Source: Limnoperna fortunei
Lineage: Eukaryota; Mollusca; Bivalvia; Mytilida; Modiolidae
Length of the DNA: 64,000 bases
Direction of reading: 5' to 3'
Assembly (NCBI GenBank): GCA_944474755.1
Contig: OX104123.1
Coordinates: forward strand, 21,905,083-21,969,082
Positions 31,405-42,004 of the stretch are shown in pieces. The notes beneath the pieces are model-generated. The model searched no databases. It saw nothing but the letters and a program-made list of their open reading frames with translations, and had not been told where the DNA came from. The position numbers were made by a program, and so were the translations under genes. Every line of letters begins with the position of its first letter. The first letter of the stretch is position 1.

Positions 31405-31594
31405 GTACATGTTTACAGGTTCAACTATTTATGAATTACATTTTAACATGCATGTTATATGCAAAAAAATATGTGTGTCTGATTTATAATTTTAGAAAAT
31501 AAAAGGATAAGTAGATTGTCTAAAACCTTGTTTAGACATTGAAATTAACTTGCCTAAAACTTATCATGCTTAGGAAATTTATGGCAACTTTTTG

Positions 31595-31887
31595 CAGTAA
31601 ATTTGATTTGTTTTGTTTGTTTGAATGGTGTTTTAACGCCACTTTCAGCAATTTTTCAGCTATTTCATGGCGTCCAGTTTTTATTGGGGGAGGAAGCCGG
31701 AGTACCCGGAGAGAACCCCCGACCTGCGGTAGGAAAACTGGCAATCCTTGTCAATTAAGATTGGAGTCGAGTACACCCTGCCTGCAGTGAGAATCGAACC
31801 CGCAATCTCAGTGTTGACAGACCACGTGGTCAATGATAGACGAACTACCTTGACCACTCGGCCACCGAGGCCCCCCAGTAAATTTGA
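31595..31887 (-). mobile_element. tRNA-derived SINE with 12-bp target duplication
   Basis: On the minus strand the head reads as a tRNA-like gene: A box TGGCCGAGTGGTCAAGG near 31865-31849 and B box GGGTTCGATTCTC near 31803. A body block (GGCTTCCTCCCCCAATAAAA) follows, then a 3' stem-loop and a tail of CAAA-type repeats. The stem-loop sits at plus 31637-31672; on the minus strand CGCCA pairs with TGGCG. The 12-mer CAGTAAATTTGA flanks it at 31595-31606 and 31876-31887. It lies in an intron of the SAM-UIM-HECT gene. Confidence 0.88.
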
Positions 31888-34800
31888 AAAAAATAAAAAA
31901 GTTAAGAAAAACATACTGGTCCCTTACCAATTTTCAAGGTGAGTGGACCAGTGCTAATCTCAAGCACTGTTTTCATAGTGCTCTTCCAACTTAAGTTTGT
32001 TGGGGCTTATAGTTTTTCAGTCTGTTGGTTTATCTTTGGCTTTTAGCCGATTTATCTGGACCTGTCAAGTCAATTAAAAAAAAAATTGCACACTCATTAA
32101 TTATTACAAGAACAACACATTCGGGCAACAATTAAGGTGGCTCGCGGGTCTAAAATTGTTTCCGGTTCTCTGTGCAAAGACGATTAAGTGAGATTTACTT
32201 TTAAAACTTTCACATTTTTGTCAAAATATTAAAAAGATCGATTAATTTTCTTAATACAATCCAACAAAATTATAATGAAATGAAAAGGGAGATAATTAAC
32301 AAAGACAAATTAAAATAAACATGACTATGGAATTTCATATTTCGCCCAATGTCTTTCTTATATGGACAGTAACTGCCACTTTTTATTTTACCTTTTTATA
32401 GTGTTATATTGATTTGTAATTCAGGTGGAGTATGAGCAAAATTTAAAATAGAGTTTATAAATAATGTTTACTTACAGTAAATACACATGCAAATTCCTTA
32501 TTGTTCCCTATAAAAATGTCTAAAATACATAATTTCGACAAGACATCTTTAACGTAGATGAACGGTGACCCATATATCTTTTTGTATCAATTCAACATGT
32601 TCAAAGGACTAAAATTACACTTTAAAATGTGAGATTTTCAGATTTTTCTAAAATAGATCATTAAGACCCTTGTGGCATCTTAAATTGAATGTTCATGAGC
32701 AGGTTCATGTAGGGGCATAAGTGGCATTCATATGCCCTTCGTTTTTCATGAGTGAAAATTAACAAAAAAAAGTCTGGAAGGGCATTGCACTGTAATCACT
32801 AGGTATCTTAAACCATGATGGTCCCCAGACCACTAACGGCAATAACAACCCCTGTATGCCCTTTTTGGGTAATCCATCCCTAAGGTTTGTTTATCCAAAT
32901 TGGAAATAAAAAATATTAGCTTAAGCATGAAAAGTTATGATAAGAAGGAAAACTGGAAACACATATCTTTTTGTTTATCATTACAGATGAAGTTATTTGC
33001 CAAAAAGGAGGAAGAAATACATGTACATAAATGTGAATTGCATGATATATTATGTTTATCAACTTTTATGAGTTCCTGTAAACATCAACCGGATTACCTA
33101 TACTAAAATCTCCATTTATTTATGACTTGCAAGCGCTATGACTTCACAATGTGTTTTAAGATTAAAAATAACAATGTCACAATGTTATTTGCTGCAAGCG
33201 TCATCAACGGCGTTTTTTGTGTATTTTAACATATTTACCATATTAGAATCAAAATGATTCACGACTTCCATAATTTGTTCTGATTTTTACCATGGGCTGT
33301 CATTTCCACAAATTTTATCCCTAGTTATTGCTTAGGATAAAATTGATGTGGAAACAACTCCAGCTCATGTTAAAATCAGAACAAATTATGGCTGCTGTGA
33401 ATTATTTCTTAAAGAATATATACACATGTACATGTATTATTACATTGGTTTTTGGGCTAGTTCTTTATCTTCTGTGTTTTCAGATTTCATTTTGTTTTGT
33501 ACCTGTATTGTTTTAATACATTTATTGTAATTTATATGTTTCAGACATAGTGGTTGTTAGACTGTCACATACATTACAAAATGTATGTGTACAGTCCGGA
33601 CTATATGAGCATACCTATATGGTTGACCAAATGCCTACAGTACGACCATACATTGCACTTGTGTGGTTGGGTACTCAAGTTAGTTGGTATTACTATCTAT
33701 GAAAATTTCTAACAATACATACATGTACATTGCCAGTTCAGAAAGTAAAGCCAAGTGAATACATATTACCCAAATTACCCATACAGTACAGGTACAGATA
33801 TACTGGTATTTTAGTATCTTGGTCATGTTTGAAGCAGCTATGGTACAAGAAAATATCAGGCAGTTTCAACATCTTACTGACACGTCACCAATAAAAAGAA
33901 TATCGGATATTTAGAAGGTCTCAACAGGAATTAACACAAGCATCAATGCCCGTCCTAGTGGACTCACCAAGATTATGTGATAATTCATGTCTCTACCTTC
34001 TAAACATCAATATTATCTAAAATATGCATATGGTCTTGGCATACAATAACTAATAAGTACTCATATAGTCTGAAAAATAGTTATTATCCCCGAGCCCACC
34101 GAAGGGGGGGGGATATAGCAATTGGTGTGTTCGTTTGGTTTTGGTAATGGTTTTTGTTTTTGTCAATAACTTTGGAACCACAAATCATAGGATGGTATTT
34201 GGTCCATGGGTACATCTTTGATGTTAGTCAGCATCCGTACCAAAATTAGGTTACTGTGACCTACATTTTCCACATGAATGACTCAGGTTAAAGTTTTGGT
34301 TAAAGTCCATATCTTAGTGATAGAGGGATGATATTGGGTCAGTGGGTACATTTTGGATAGTAACCACCATCCGTACCAAAATTAGGTGACCTTGACCTAC
34401 ATTTTCCACATGAATGACTTAGGTTAAAGTTGTGGTTAAGGTCCATCAATAAAGTTGACGGGCGAGGGGATTAGCTGTTGTTTGCGACTGCTCCATTTCT
34501 TTATTTATCATTTATTTTTTGCATGTAATTTGTGTTACTGTTAAGAATATTTTTACTTTCAGACCAAAAGTGTCATGTTAGGTACAACTTTTCTCTCTTC
34601 TCCTTTAGGCTTTATTTGACTAATAAAGTAAATATAGTTCCTTATTAAATTAGCCTGTTCTATTTTAATGTCTTACTTCACATATTCTTAATCTTTTTTA
34701 TATGAATTAGCTTTTTGGTGTTGATATACTTGTAGGTAGTTCAAGGTTTGAAGAAATGTGTATGTTAAAAATAAAAGTTCAAGTTGTACAGTTTAGTACA

Positions 34801-35201
34801 AAAAATGTCCTGACCCCTAAATGTATAGGAAATTAAATTCAAGCTTGAATTATTTCGGATCTTATTAAAGAGAAAAATGTAACATGTACTTATAGCAACT
34901 ATATAATTTTATATTAAGAAATGTCCTATAGTGTGAATTATTAAGTTCATTTTAATGCCCCCGTCTTTAGGCATCAGGGCCATTACGTGTTACCCTTGTC
35001 TGTACTTCCTTCCAGAAATGTTTGCTCAAAGATATCTTGATTTTGGTTTGTTTGATTAATTTGTAATTTAGCTGAAAGCTTTGGCATGGTAAGTGGTACG
35101 GTGTCACATCTTTTCAGGTTGGTCAAGCATCTACTTCTTGGTTGGGGGGGGGAATCTTTGTCACACTGTCATATTTTCTTTTATTTTATTTTCCTTTGCA
35201 G
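31888..35201. other. Intron 3: no exon seen; foldback and hairpin-headed repeats
   Basis: Contains an imperfect palindrome (33252-33405) with ~65-bp arms around a 14-19-bp centre. A repeat at about 34084-34460 starts with a hairpin (TATCCCC...GGGGATA) and has two ~125-bp units sharing ATCCGTACCAAAATTAGGT. The short ORF at 32985-33106 follows an AG but has no usable donor, and I do not call it an exon. Confidence 0.6.
33252..33405. repeat. Imperfect palindrome, possible MITE
   Basis: CATAATTTGTTCTGATTTT near 33271 is repeated in inverted form (AAAATCAGAACAAATTATG) near 33371-33389. The inner arms TCCACAAATTTTATCC and GGATAAAATTGATGTGGA also pair. The arms are about 65 bp with several mismatches. 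No coding content. Confidence 0.75.
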
Positions 35202-35301
35202 TGAGTTGGTGCAAGCCGATATCTTTGAAGTCCTAGATAGTGAGGATGAGGAGCTAAATAGGGCTCTTGAAGCCAGCCTTACAGATAACCCTACCCTGTA
35301 T
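35202..35301 (+). CDS. Exon 4: ubiquitin-interacting motif
   Basis: Acceptor TTTGCAG ends at 35201. The first base completes a Ser codon begun in exon 3. The peptide contains SEDEELNRALEASLTD, which matches the UIM pattern: an acidic cluster, a hydrophobic residue, Ala, then Ser three residues after Leu-Glu-Ala, then an acidic residue. UIMs bind ubiquitin with one helix. Two donors are possible. GTATGT after 35297 is the stronger and leaves two bases. GT after 35301 would give phase 0, as exon 5 requires. The stronger donor would suit a missing exon between. Confidence 0.7.
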
Positions 35302-36447
35302 GTACTTGCTAATGTTACATAACTTCCACATGTCAAATTTTTATAGTGTTTATACACACACACACATTGGTGGGTTATTGAAATCGGATGAAATTAGTAC
35401 ATGTAACATACATACTTTCTCACCAAATAACACACACTCACATGTTGTATTTAATACACATACATGTATACATGTAACAAGAATGAAAATGTGGAATGAG
35501 CGAAAGTGACAACAATGGATTTTAACATTTCTTTAAGTTGTGCAAATATTTGTAAAGGTTCCCTTCTTCTTTTTTGTGCAGAAAGGTGCACACTGAACCA
35601 ACACAGCATTTTCAATTGAGTATATCAAGGATTTTTTTTATCCACAAAAAATGTAGTTTTCATATTAATGAATTTACTCAGCTTCTGTTTATGAGAAGTA
35701 GTGGATCAGTCCATATACTGTAATCGTTCGTGTATGCAACTATATTGCGTTGACAGTTTATTTACCTGTGATAATCGGTCAGTGACCATTTGTAACATTG
35801 TAAAGCATTACCATTTAGTCAATACACAATCATTGGAACAGGTTTCAAAATGCAAATTTATGAATGATATTGAAAGTGTTGAATTCCGAGAAAAGATGAT
35901 TCTGTAATTTTTATTACAACAGAAAAATAGAGGAATTTTCTTGATCTTGTAATGGTGACTAAAACTCCTGATTTTAGATACAAATATTAGGGGAAAAAAA
36001 AACAAATCTTCACAAAACTCTTTATTATTCCTAAAATGACTTTTTCACGATTAGCAACTCACAAGACATTCAGTCTTTGATTTTAAGTGTTATGTCTTGT
36101 AATGCACCCTTCCCCAACCATCCAGTCTCTGAACTAAATAATCACTGTTACATTTCTAAAATATTTTTTTATATCTAGACTTAACCCTTTATATCCAGTC
36201 TTGTTAGAGACAGGCCCAAATGTATATTGCAATCATCTATTGAATTTTATGATTTTCTGTTAGTTTGATCCACAAAGAACACAATTTTCACAACAAGATC
36301 TGTTGCAAAGCATGGGTATTAGACCACTGTTCATGTTCAATAAAATAGCCTTGAGTAACTTCAATTGCTTTAGCCTAATAATTGATAAATCATTACATGA
36401 GTACAATCCACCAATAAAGCTCAAAATCATCTTAATATATATTTCAG
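35302..36447. other. Intron 4: the HECT N-lobe exon expected here is not seen
   Basis: Related ligases have about 200 residues of HECT N-lobe between the UIM and the C-lobe. No open frame of that kind is visible on the plus strand here; only AT-rich sequence, a short (CA)n run at ~35355 and unsupported small ORFs. Confidence 0.55.
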
Positions 36448-36602
36448 CTGAAAGATGCTGATACTGATCAGAAAAGAGACATATTTCTGTCTGCCCATGG
36501 TGACTGGATAATTGAACAAGGATATTCTGGCATATGGAGAATGAAAAAGGAGGATAGATGCTATGTGCTAAATTGTTTGTTGAAACAGCTTGTGATGTAG
36601 AG
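36448..36602 (+). CDS. Exon 5: start of HECT C-lobe region, with in-frame TAG
   Basis: Acceptor ATTTCAG at 36441-36447, phase 0. It reads LKDADTDQKRDIFLSAHGDW, then IIEQGYSGIWRMKKEDR and on to LLKQLVM. A TAG stop follows at 36598-36600, then AG and a GTGACT donor. The two leftover bases plus the first base of exon 6 make an Arg codon that runs straight into TSAEIKQFCNGL, so the splice is well supported and the TAG is a true in-frame nonsense codon. No other frame through the exon is open. Confidence 0.65.
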
Positions 36603-37646
36603 GTGACTGTTACGAAAAATAACATATGTTTCCTCAAAAAAGAAAAAATGAGAAAAACAAGGGAAATTTTCTACATTAAAAAAAAATCAGAATATAGGTA
36701 ATGGGTATGTTTTGGGAACACCGTGGATTGAGAATAAATGGAAAAAACAGAACTAGTTTTTGATATAGTAATCACCAAGTATGATGTTGATAGTCGAATT
36801 GACATGTCAAAATTTAATAAATTTTACAGGTATTTTTGGACGATTTTCAAAAAACTTAAACAGAATGTATAGAAAACAGAAATTGTTGACAATTTATTGG
36901 GGTTTTTATTGTTTGTCAGCTGCTCTGACTAAATGACTTTAATGGATTGTCAAAACATTTCACAGAATTTTATTACATAAGGCCACCATTGGTTAATTGT
37001 TTGGTTGCTGTTTACCCACTGACAATTTTAAATTTCGGTAGGTAGGTAGGTACATTTTTTTCCAAAAAAATGCAAAAAGTGCCTTATCTTTAGAGAAAAT
37101 GGGCTAAAAATAGAATTTAAAAAAATGTCTTCAGAAATGGGAAAAAAAAATTTGAGTAGAGGTTTTTCAATGAGTCAGTCGGTAAACAGAAAACCAACAA
37201 TTTTTAAAGATTGGCCTTATACACGGCAGTATGCAATGCCATTTTATCAAAAATAATTTTTTGGCTGTTTCTCAGATCACGCCTTGGGCTGCCTCGGGTG
37301 TAATTTTTAAGCTGCGACCATGAAAATGAAGAGACATTATCACATATAGATGAACCCTTGTCTGTCATTTTATCTGATGACAGTCCTGATCTTGGTTAAA
37401 GTATTTGGTTTGGTCAGTGTCTCCTCCATGACAGATGATAGAGTTATGTTACCTGAATAATTACATAATTTTTTCATATGATCCTATCGGAAATGCATAA
37501 AAAAAAATTCCTGACTGGAACTACTTGCTCAATTTTAGTGGAATGGTCACTAGTCGGGTCCCTTTCAGAATTATAATTGATAACCCAGTCTGCCAACCAA
37601 AATGGCTGCCTAAGTTGAAATAAGCTTAACATAGGCCCGATCATTA
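36603..37646. other. Intron 5, first part: repeat units, no exon
   Basis: AT-rich, with a short (GTAG)n run near 37037. From about 37480 it holds a unit of the intron 1 type (CCAACCAAAATGGCTGCC near 37594) that continues beyond the SINE inserted at 37659. Confidence 0.6.
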
Positions 37647-38044
37647 CAATTTTTCTTGTTGATTGATTGCTTGCTGTTTTACGTCCAGCGGCAAATATTT
37701 CATGCATATTCAGGAACCAGTTTAATCAATACGTCAATATTAAAATGGAAAAGGGGGTATGGAAACGGCAATTTGGTAAAAAATAATTTTGACTGCCACT
37801 GGAAAACGCAGGATATCGCCAAGGGTCTGGAAATTTGGCTTCTGCAGCAGCAAGTAGGCCTACTCTTATCTAGAACTGCAGGTTCTTTTAAGTGCATGGA
37901 GCTGGCCATTATCTCCATACACATCTACCACAATGGTCCACGGTAAGGTTTTCCGTATTATTGCCTGACAACCCCCCCAACGAGAGGGTCTCCCCTATCC
38001 GTCACCTGGGGACGCGCCGGTAGCTCTGTGGTCAATTTTTCTTG
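37647..38044 (-). mobile_element. SINE with LINE-like tail, 12-bp target duplication
   Basis: The 12-mer CAATTTTTCTTG lies at 37647-37658 and 38033-38044. Between them is an antisense SINE of 374 bp. Read on the minus strand it contains GTTGTCAGGCAATAATACGG, near-identical to the SINE at 52551, and ends CCTGAATATGCATGAAATAT with TCAA-type repeats. The element splits an older tandem-repeat unit: the sequence before and after it is continuous with the 27.9-28.2 kb unit. Confidence 0.9.
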
Positions 38045-38710
38045 TATAAAACTTCTTGGTATATTAAATTATAGTTTATTATAGTGGTTTTGATATCTTT
38101 GCAACAGTTTGCCAGAGGTGTGATTACATGCTCCTGGGAGCCTTTGGTTTTATTATGTGGCAACCTTATATTTCATTAGTTATTAATGCTTAATATCTTT
38201 TTGGCATGAAATACGGTTTAACAAGTTAAACAGGGTATTTAAAATTATATTAACATTAAATATTAATTATTAAGAATACATTTATGAAAAATAAACTGAA
38301 AATTTTCTTTATTATATGACAGAATTTTTTTGCTTTGATTAAATTGGATGAAAGCAGTGAAATTTCATTTAACAGAAATTGTCATGATATGTTTGGAATG
38401 TTATATTAATCTCTCAGTGGAGCATGAAATTTTGCCAGCTAAATATATAGTTCTTTTAAACGAAATTCCAATGCTAACAAGCTATTAAAGGAAAAAAGTA
38501 CTCTCATATAATAATAACAAACATTACTAATTTTTAATCCATCGATGAATAAACTGTTCAGCTAATTACAAAATTAATGACATATAAAGTACAGTATAGA
38601 AACCCAGAAAACATTTATGTATAGGTTCATTCTTGAATTATACTATATATACACACCATAAATAATAAGTTTCATGTAAAAGTTGTGAACGGATACCCAA
38701 TATGTTTCAG
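38045..38710. other. Intron 5, second part: no gene seen
   Basis: Very AT-rich. The first ~120 bp continue the repeat unit interrupted by the SINE (CAACAGTTTGCCAGAGG near 38101). Confidence 0.55.
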
Positions 38711-38955
38711 AACATCTGCTGAAATTAAACAATTTTGTAATGGATTGGATGATGTTATGGGAATGTGGACCACAATTCAACAAAATCCTAGACAATGGAA
38801 AGCTATATTTTATGATGACATAAAAAACCAGAAATTGACCAAAAGTTGCTTTGAAGCATTGTACAAGATTAATTGGAGTGAGCCAGGAAGTAACAAACGC
38901 TCTAAAGAAGAAGACACAATTTACTCTTGGGAGGTTTTCCTTCAAGATGTCAATG
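38711..38955 (+). CDS. Exon 6: HECT C-lobe, middle
   Basis: Acceptor TGTTTCAG at 38703-38710. The first base completes Arg and the exon then reads TSAEIKQFCNGLDDVMGMW. Further on, LYKINWSEPGSNKR and SWEVFLQDVN follow. It ends with one base (G) at a GTATTT donor, and exon 7 supplies the two others to give Asp. The pattern QFC-GL...F...GSN-R...W-F-L-D matches the region before the catalytic segment in G2E3-like HECT proteins. Confidence 0.78.
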
Positions 38956-39683
38956 GTATTTTGTTAATATTTTGTACTTCTTAATGATGAAAGGAACTAT
39001 GAGCAGCATATAAAGTACTCTAATATACAATTGCAATCCTATTGGCCAAAACATTATTTTTTTTAAAGAATAAATAAATATTATAATTTGTTATGATTTT
39101 TTTCTGAATATCTTATTATTATTATTAGGTTTTGAGATGGTGACAGCACAAAATATATACTTCAGGCATTACAGGTTCAAGAATGAATTTAAGCTTTAGT
39201 TGCTGCTCAATATATTGTTAGCAAATCAGATCATTTTTTATGCCCCCTCCAACAGGCGTATGGGGCATTAAGTTTGACCGATGTCCGTACGTACGTACGT
39301 ACCTCCCGAAATAATTTACGTCAGACATTTCTCAGGACCTACTCATGGGAATAATATGAAATATGGTACGCAGCATGAGTTGTATCGTGTGTGCAACCTA
39401 CGTGGATGCTGCATGTCAACTTCCTGTTTACTGGACTTAAACCTAGTATCTGCATTTCAGAAAATAACATTAAACCCTGTACCAATAAATACATAGGAAG
39501 ATCTCCATATAACTTTTGTCCAATAAGAACTAAACCTGACTTCAATACTAATAACTTGAGAGTTTAGCTTATGATGTAAAAACCTAATAGTAAAAATGTC
39601 TTTTCATTTAAATTAATAAGAATTTGAAGAACACTATTTTTAAAAACATAAGAATTATAGTTTTGAAGTGTAGCTTTCTGGTG

Positions 39684-40016
39684 ACATCAGGAACAGTTAA
39701 ATGTCATTAAATGCCATTGAAATTTAGCAAAGAAATCTCTTAAACCAATGCAAGGGGCTGTCTTGAACTTGCATTGAGGTGTGAGATTACTCCATGTTAA
39801 GGGCCTCACTATGACATGGAGATGAATAACAGCAATATAAGTGCATAAAATAAAACATCAGGAACAGTTAAATGTCATTAAATGCCATTGAAATTTAGCA
39901 AAGAAATCTTTTAAACCAATGCAAGGGGCTGTCTTGAACTTGCATTGAGGTGTGAGATTACTCCATATTAAGGGCCTCACTATGACATGGAGATGAATAA
40001 CAGCAATAAAAGTGCT
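39684..40016. repeat. Recent tandem duplication, 171-bp period
   Basis: ACATCAGGAACAGTTAAATG begins at 39684 and again at 39855. The ~162-bp units differ at only a few bases (for example CTCTTAAACC against CTTTTAAACC, CCATGTTAAG against CCATATTAAG). No coding content. Confidence 0.92.
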
Positions 40017-40718
40017 GTTCATTTGCTTGGATTCAAATTGTATATATGGGGATTTTGTGTCATGAATAAATGCACGATATCCCTGCCTTCATAAGTCATA
40101 AAGGAGTCAGTTTGTATGTACGTACGTCCGTACAAATATTCGTCGCACCTTTCTCAGAAACCATAGATCAGATTAGTTTGATATTTGGTAGGGTGACTCA
40201 CCATAATGTACTGTATGTCCTAAGCGATTTTCAGATGGCTTGGATTGCTACTTCCTGTTTGCTGATACTTAGATATTCGCGGTGTCATTTATGTTCGATG
40301 GACACATTCTGTCTTTATTTTAAATAAAAAAAGAAATGCGTTGAATGATACATTGTAAATGTAGTTAAAATTTAATTCTAATGCTTTTTGTAATACCTTT
40401 TCTGATTGATGACAAACTAGGTAAAATACACGATCTACCTGCTAAGTTAAGTCGCCATATATGGGAAATTTCATTGTTCGTCAATACTAATATCTCGAAA
40501 AATAAATACAAAGTCTTCAGATTAAAATTTACAAGGATTTGAAGTATACAGTTAGTACAAAAAATTTAGAATTACAGTTTTGAAGGATGACTTTCTCGCG
40601 ACATCACAAACATCTTTGTACATAAAAAAGTACATAATTTTTCGCAGACCTTTTTGTGAAGAGCTTGTTTTTGTGAAATTGTTCAATTAATAATTAGCAA
40701 CTGTTGTAATTGATTGCA

Positions 40719-40836
40719 TGGGAATAACTGTTAATTATATTTCAAGCTTTGAGGGCGTGGCTAGGAACACTATAATTGTGACAGTAAAAACTATGTTTTA
40801 TACCCTCAAAGCTTGAAATACAATACCGTTATTCCC
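40719..40836. repeat. Inverted repeat, 35-37-bp arms
   Basis: The arm with TTTCAAGCTTTGAGGG (40741-40754) is matched by CCCTCAAAGCTTGAAATA (40803-40820), with further pairing of GGGAATAAC and GTTATTCCC at the outer ends. It lies 81 bp before the last exon of the HECT gene. It may be a small foldback element. Confidence 0.75.
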
Positions 40837-40917
40837 TAATGCAGATATGTTGTCAAGTGTTAATGTGTATTTTTGTGATTCTTATACATTTACAATGTCT
40901 AGTTTTCTGTTTTTTAG

Positions 40918-41156
40918 ATGAAGAAGTAGACTGTACCTTCAAGGACATCCTTATATTTATCACTGGCGCCGATCATGTTCCTCCAGGAGGATTTCCATCA
41001 CAAATAAGCATCGATTTTTATAGTGAGAATGGAAGACTTCCATTTTCTTCAACTTGTACTCTTTCCATTTCACTACCAAGAGGAATCCAGAATCCAGAAT
41101 TTACTCGGCTTCTACTGAGAAGCCTGAAAGAGTGTGTTGGATTCGGGAAAATTTAA
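40918..41156 (+). CDS. Exon 7: HECT catalytic segment and stop
   Basis: Acceptor TTTTTTAG, then DEEVDCTFKDILIFITGADH, PPGGFPSQISIDFYS and LPFSSTCTLSISLPRG. The Cys of STC (codon 41055-41057) is the position of the catalytic thioester Cys in HECT ligases. The end, LLRSLKECVGFGKI, fits the usual C-terminus with Phe near the end, followed by TAA. This is the best-conserved part of the gene and has no defect. Confidence 0.85.
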
Positions 41157-42004
41157 GAACTGACATGCTTAAATTTATTTATAGAAGTCATATTTTCATT
41201 TGATTTTTGTTGTTATTTGTGACGTTAAATGGATTTTAACAACAGTTTATGAGTCATTGTCAAGCAAAGGAATGAAAGAATTTTGAACTGTATTTTTCTG
41301 AGTTTCTGATGTTACTGTTTGTCAAACAGTTTATTACTGCCAAGTTAATTACATTATTGCCAATTATTTGATTTATGGTTGATTTTCTTTACTTATCATC
41401 CTTCCCATTGCCTATATTGTCTTGTTGAACCATCTTTCAAAATTCATATCAATTCTTGCATGCTGGATTCAACTTGACCGAGAGTTATAATAGTTTCATT
41501 CTGACTTATATCAACAAATTTTTGCAATATTTAGATGATCAAAACAACAATACCATGACATCTTAATTAGCTCACCTGACTCAAGAGTCATGTGAACTAT
41601 TGCTATTACTTGGTGCCCGTCTTTTCTTAATGTTTCTTTGAGAATCTTCTTCTCTGAAACCATTTAAGGTATTGTTTTGAAACTTTGTATACCTTATATT
41701 TAGGGTATCTGTTAACAAGTTTGTGAAATGTATGGCTGTCAACTAACCAAGGTGGCCAATGTGAAAATAGAACACAGGGGTCAAAACATAGTTTTTGGCT
41801 CTTAGTTCAAAAAGAAAAATAGATGGAGGAAAACCGACATGAACTTCCTTCTTCAGGATCAAAAGCTCTAAAACATTTCCATTGAGTCAAAGTTGTATGA
41901 TGACTCCTTATAGGAGTTGTTTCCCTTTAATGGTAAAATTAAATTATTTTCACAGTTTTTTCTTAGTATAAGAGCTAGAGTAACAAAACTAAAGGAAACA
42001 ATAA
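41157..42004. other. No gene seen
   Basis: 3' flank of the HECT gene. From about 41565 to 41940 it contains a dispersed repeat (GGGGTCAAAACATAGTTTT near 41778) that recurs near 44106. Confidence 0.5.

Larger units (their letters stand above)
38956..40917. repeat. Intron 6: direct duplication, hairpin-headed repeats, inverted repeat
   Basis: Holds a 171-bp tandem duplication (39684-40016), a repeat starting with hairpin ATGCCCC...GGGGCAT at 39239-39267 followed by a (GTAC)n run, a degenerate relative at 40065-40320, and an inverted repeat (40719-40755 with 40802-40836). Confidence 0.75.
25548..41156 (+). pseudogene. SAM-UIM-HECT ubiquitin ligase gene (G2E3-like), apparently decayed
   Basis: Seven coding exons on the plus strand (25564-25644, 28257-29125, 31373-31404, 35202-35297 or 35301, 36448-36602, 38711-38955, 40918-41156) have GT/AG borders, and most of their phases fit each other. 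Together they encode a SAM domain, a Lys-rich and then acidic linker, a ubiquitin-interacting motif and the C-lobe of a HECT ligase with its catalytic Cys. Proteins of this kind transfer ubiquitin to substrates through a Cys thioester. Three defects argue for decay: a one-base frameshift near 28957, an in-frame TAG at 36598, and no visible exon for the E2-binding HECT N-lobe between the UIM and C-lobe exons. Assembly errors or a second haplotype could explain the first two but less easily the third. Confidence 0.72.

Noticed and set aside
32985..33106. Extra exon of the HECT gene after an AG at 32984
   Set aside because: No usable donor and no phase agreement. The phases of exons 3 and 4 fit each other without it.
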